This document shows positions 6,599 to 7,658 of a stretch of 7,658 bases of DNA, one piece after another. Positions within the stretch are counted from its first letter, which is position 1; each line of letters begins with the position of its first letter. Source of the stretch: Cryomorphaceae bacterium (GTDB lineage Bacteria > Bacteroidota > Bacteroidia > Flavobacteriales > Schleiferiaceae); assembly GCA_003444795.1 (NCBI GenBank), contig DLWR01000237.1, positions 5,843-13,500 of the forward strand, read 5' to 3'. A program made the translations under genes and the position numbers. The notes below the pieces were generated by a model, which did no database searches, was not told the DNA's origin, and was given only the letters and a program-made list of their open reading frames with translations.

Positions 6599-7335
6599 AG
6601 CTCCAAGTAGAAGGTATCGCCAAGGAATACCGCCGCCGGAAAGTGGTGGACAACGTGAGTTTTCATGTGAACCAAGGGGAAATTGTGGGGCTTCTGGGCC
6701 CCAATGGCGCCGGAAAAACGACCTCTTTCTACACCGTGGTAGGCATGGTGAAGCCCGACGCGGGATCTGTACTCCTTGATGGAGAAGACATCACCCGACT
6801 TCCCATGTACAAGCGGGCGCAGAAAGGCTTGGGCTACCTCGCGCAGGAGGCCTCTGTTTTTCGAAAAATGACCGTGGAGGACAACATCGCGGCGGTGTTT
6901 GAATGGCGCGGCTATTCTAAAAAGGAAATTGCCGCTCGGACGGAGGCTTTGCTAGAGGAATTTGGCCTGATCAAGATTCGGAAGACACGCGGAGATCTGC
7001 TTTCTGGAGGCGAGCGCCGACGCACGGAAATTGCCCGCGCCTTGGCTTCAGACCCTCGCTTTATTCTCCTGGATGAACCTTTTGCCGGCGTGGATCCCAT
7101 TGCGGTGGAGGACATTCAGTCCATCGTGGCCAAATTGGTGGATCGCAACATTGGCGTGCTGATTACCGACCACAACGTTCAGGAGACCTTGGCCATCACG
7201 GACCGAACGTACCTGATGTTCGAGGGCAAAATTCTCAAGAGCGGCACCGCCGAGGAATTAGCGGCAGATCCGGTCGTACGACGCGTGTATTTAGGCCAAA
7301 ACTTTGAGCTTAGGCGCGGTGTGCGGCCCGCGTGA
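6595..7335 (+). CDS. lptB: LptB, LPS export ABC transporter ATPase
   Basis: LptB is the cytoplasmic ATPase that works with LptF and LptG to extract lipopolysaccharide from the inner membrane and feed it into the Lpt bridge. It has 246 residues, close to E. coli LptB (241). Seen in order: Walker A GPNGAGKT (35-42), Q-loop Q84 in YLAQEASVF, signature LSGGE followed by RRR (136-143), Walker B ILLDEP (157-162, catalytic E161), the LptB-type D-loop AGVDPIAV (164-171), and H-loop H193 in TDHNV. The family's YLGQNFEL ending is at 232-239, followed by a short basic tail. The ATG lies within ATGA, overlapping the tatC stop, so it is probably translated from the tatC message. The stop overlaps the convergent Sua5 gene by 26 bp. 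Other lpt genes are not present here. Nothing about the protein looks abnormal. Confidence 0.95.
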   Translation: MKLQVEGIAKEYRRRKVVDNVSFHVNQGEIVGLLGPNGAGKTTSFYTVVGMVKPDAGSVLLDGEDITRLPMYKRAQKGLGYLAQEASVFRKMTVEDNIAAVFEWRGYSKKEIAARTEALLEEFGLIKIRKTRGDLLSGGERRRTEIARALASDPRFILLDEPFAGVDPIAVEDIQSIVAKLVDRNIGVLITDHNVQETLAITDRTYLMFEGKILKSGTAEELAADPVVRRVYLGQNFELRRGVRPA

Positions 7336-7658
7336 GTCGATCGTTAATCGCGCGACCTATTCCTTCTTCCGGCGCTTTTTCCACCCATACCTCCGGCCCT
7401 TCAGGCGCTGCATCCAAAGCGCGCAAAACCCCAAACAAACGGGTAGCTGCTGAAGCCGTACTTCCATCAGAACTCAGGCTCTCTGCTGGATGCTGGGCAT
7501 CGTAAAAGCGTATAAATGGGGCGCCCGGCGCTGGGCAAATTTCCCCATGATCCACAAGCCGAATGGCCCGCACCGGCGCATAATGGCTAGCTAACTGACC
7601 CGGGGCATGCGGCTGGCTGGAGGATAGCTGGGCCGGAAGGGCATATCCCCAGACGGCC
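7310..7658 (-). CDS. Sua5-type threonylcarbamoyl-AMP synthase, C-terminal part (5' end outside window)
   Basis: An open frame enters from the right edge and stops at TAA (7312-7310), giving 115 visible residues. Near its start is [11 protein letters not shown] (visible residues 18-28), matching the linker motif (S/A)PG(M/Q)..(S/R)HYAP between the YrdC and Sua5 domains. The end, with [16 protein letters not shown] (97-112), matches the usual Sua5 ending (GLG.AI..RL.RAA). The family makes L-threonylcarbamoyl-adenylate from threonine, bicarbonate and ATP for the t6A modification of ANN-decoding tRNAs. The catalytic YrdC domain, about 200 residues, must lie to the right of the window, so activity cannot be judged. 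A GTG at 7573 could be read as the start of an 87-residue protein, but the motif upstream of it shows that the frame continues. The end is convergent with lptB and overlaps it. Confidence 0.87.
   Translation of the reverse strand, partial: AVWGYALPAQLSSSQPHAPGQLASHYAPVRAIRLVDHGEICPAPGAPFIRFYDAQHPAESLSSDGSTASAATRLFGVLRALDAAPEGPEVWVEKAPEEGIGRAINDRLTRAAHRA

Noticed and set aside
7310..7573. Independent 87-residue protein starting at the GTG at 7573
   Set aside because: The frame stays open to the window edge, and the conserved PGQL..HYAP motif of Sua5 spans this point, so it is the tail of a longer protein.

Overview
The window reads as ordinary chromosome of a Bacteroidota bacterium with roughly balanced GC, possibly a Flavobacteriales-like lineage. 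The reasons are: the RecQ has the long acidic C-terminal extension usual in Bacteroidota; the sigma factor carries the 'INTALGR.RYAL.NLRK' region-4 signature I associate with that phylum; TatC has a long, Cys-containing first periplasmic loop; and upstream regions contain matches to the Bacteroidota promoter box TAnnTTTG rather than E. coli-type boxes or strong Shine-Dalgarno sites. No rRNA, tRNA, CRISPR array, insertion sequence or phage gene is visible. Coding density is very high, and the largest clear gap is 120 bp.

Layout. On the minus strand, 1-2657 is uvrA (nucleotide excision repair), running off the left edge with about the last 50-60 residues missing. Divergent from it, on the plus strand, is an ECF-type sigma factor (2778-3350), followed 55 bp later by a 47-codon ORF (3406-3549) that is probably a real small gene. 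Facing these on the minus strand is a complete recQ (3571-5745, GTG start). Divergent from recQ, 58 bp away, is a plus-strand pair, tatC (5804-6598) and lptB (6595-7335), joined by an ATGA stop/start overlap. At the right edge, on the minus strand, is the C-terminal third of a Sua5-type threonylcarbamoyl-AMP synthase (7310 to beyond 7658), whose 3' end overlaps the 3' end of lptB by 26 bp.

How the genes relate. uvrA and recQ are both DNA-repair genes on the same strand, but the oppositely oriented sigma-factor/small-ORF unit separates them, so they are not one operon. tatC and lptB are both cell-envelope genes (Tat export of folded proteins; ATPase of the LPS export machine) and look translationally coupled. 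Sua5 acts in tRNA t6A modification and appears unrelated to its neighbours.

I found no clear novel multi-gene system. The points most worth a second look are the small ORF in the slot where an anti-sigma factor would often be found, an Ala in place of the conserved Glu of the TatC N-terminal HLxELR motif, and the Bacteroidota-type promoter box placed so close to tatC that its mRNA may be leaderless.
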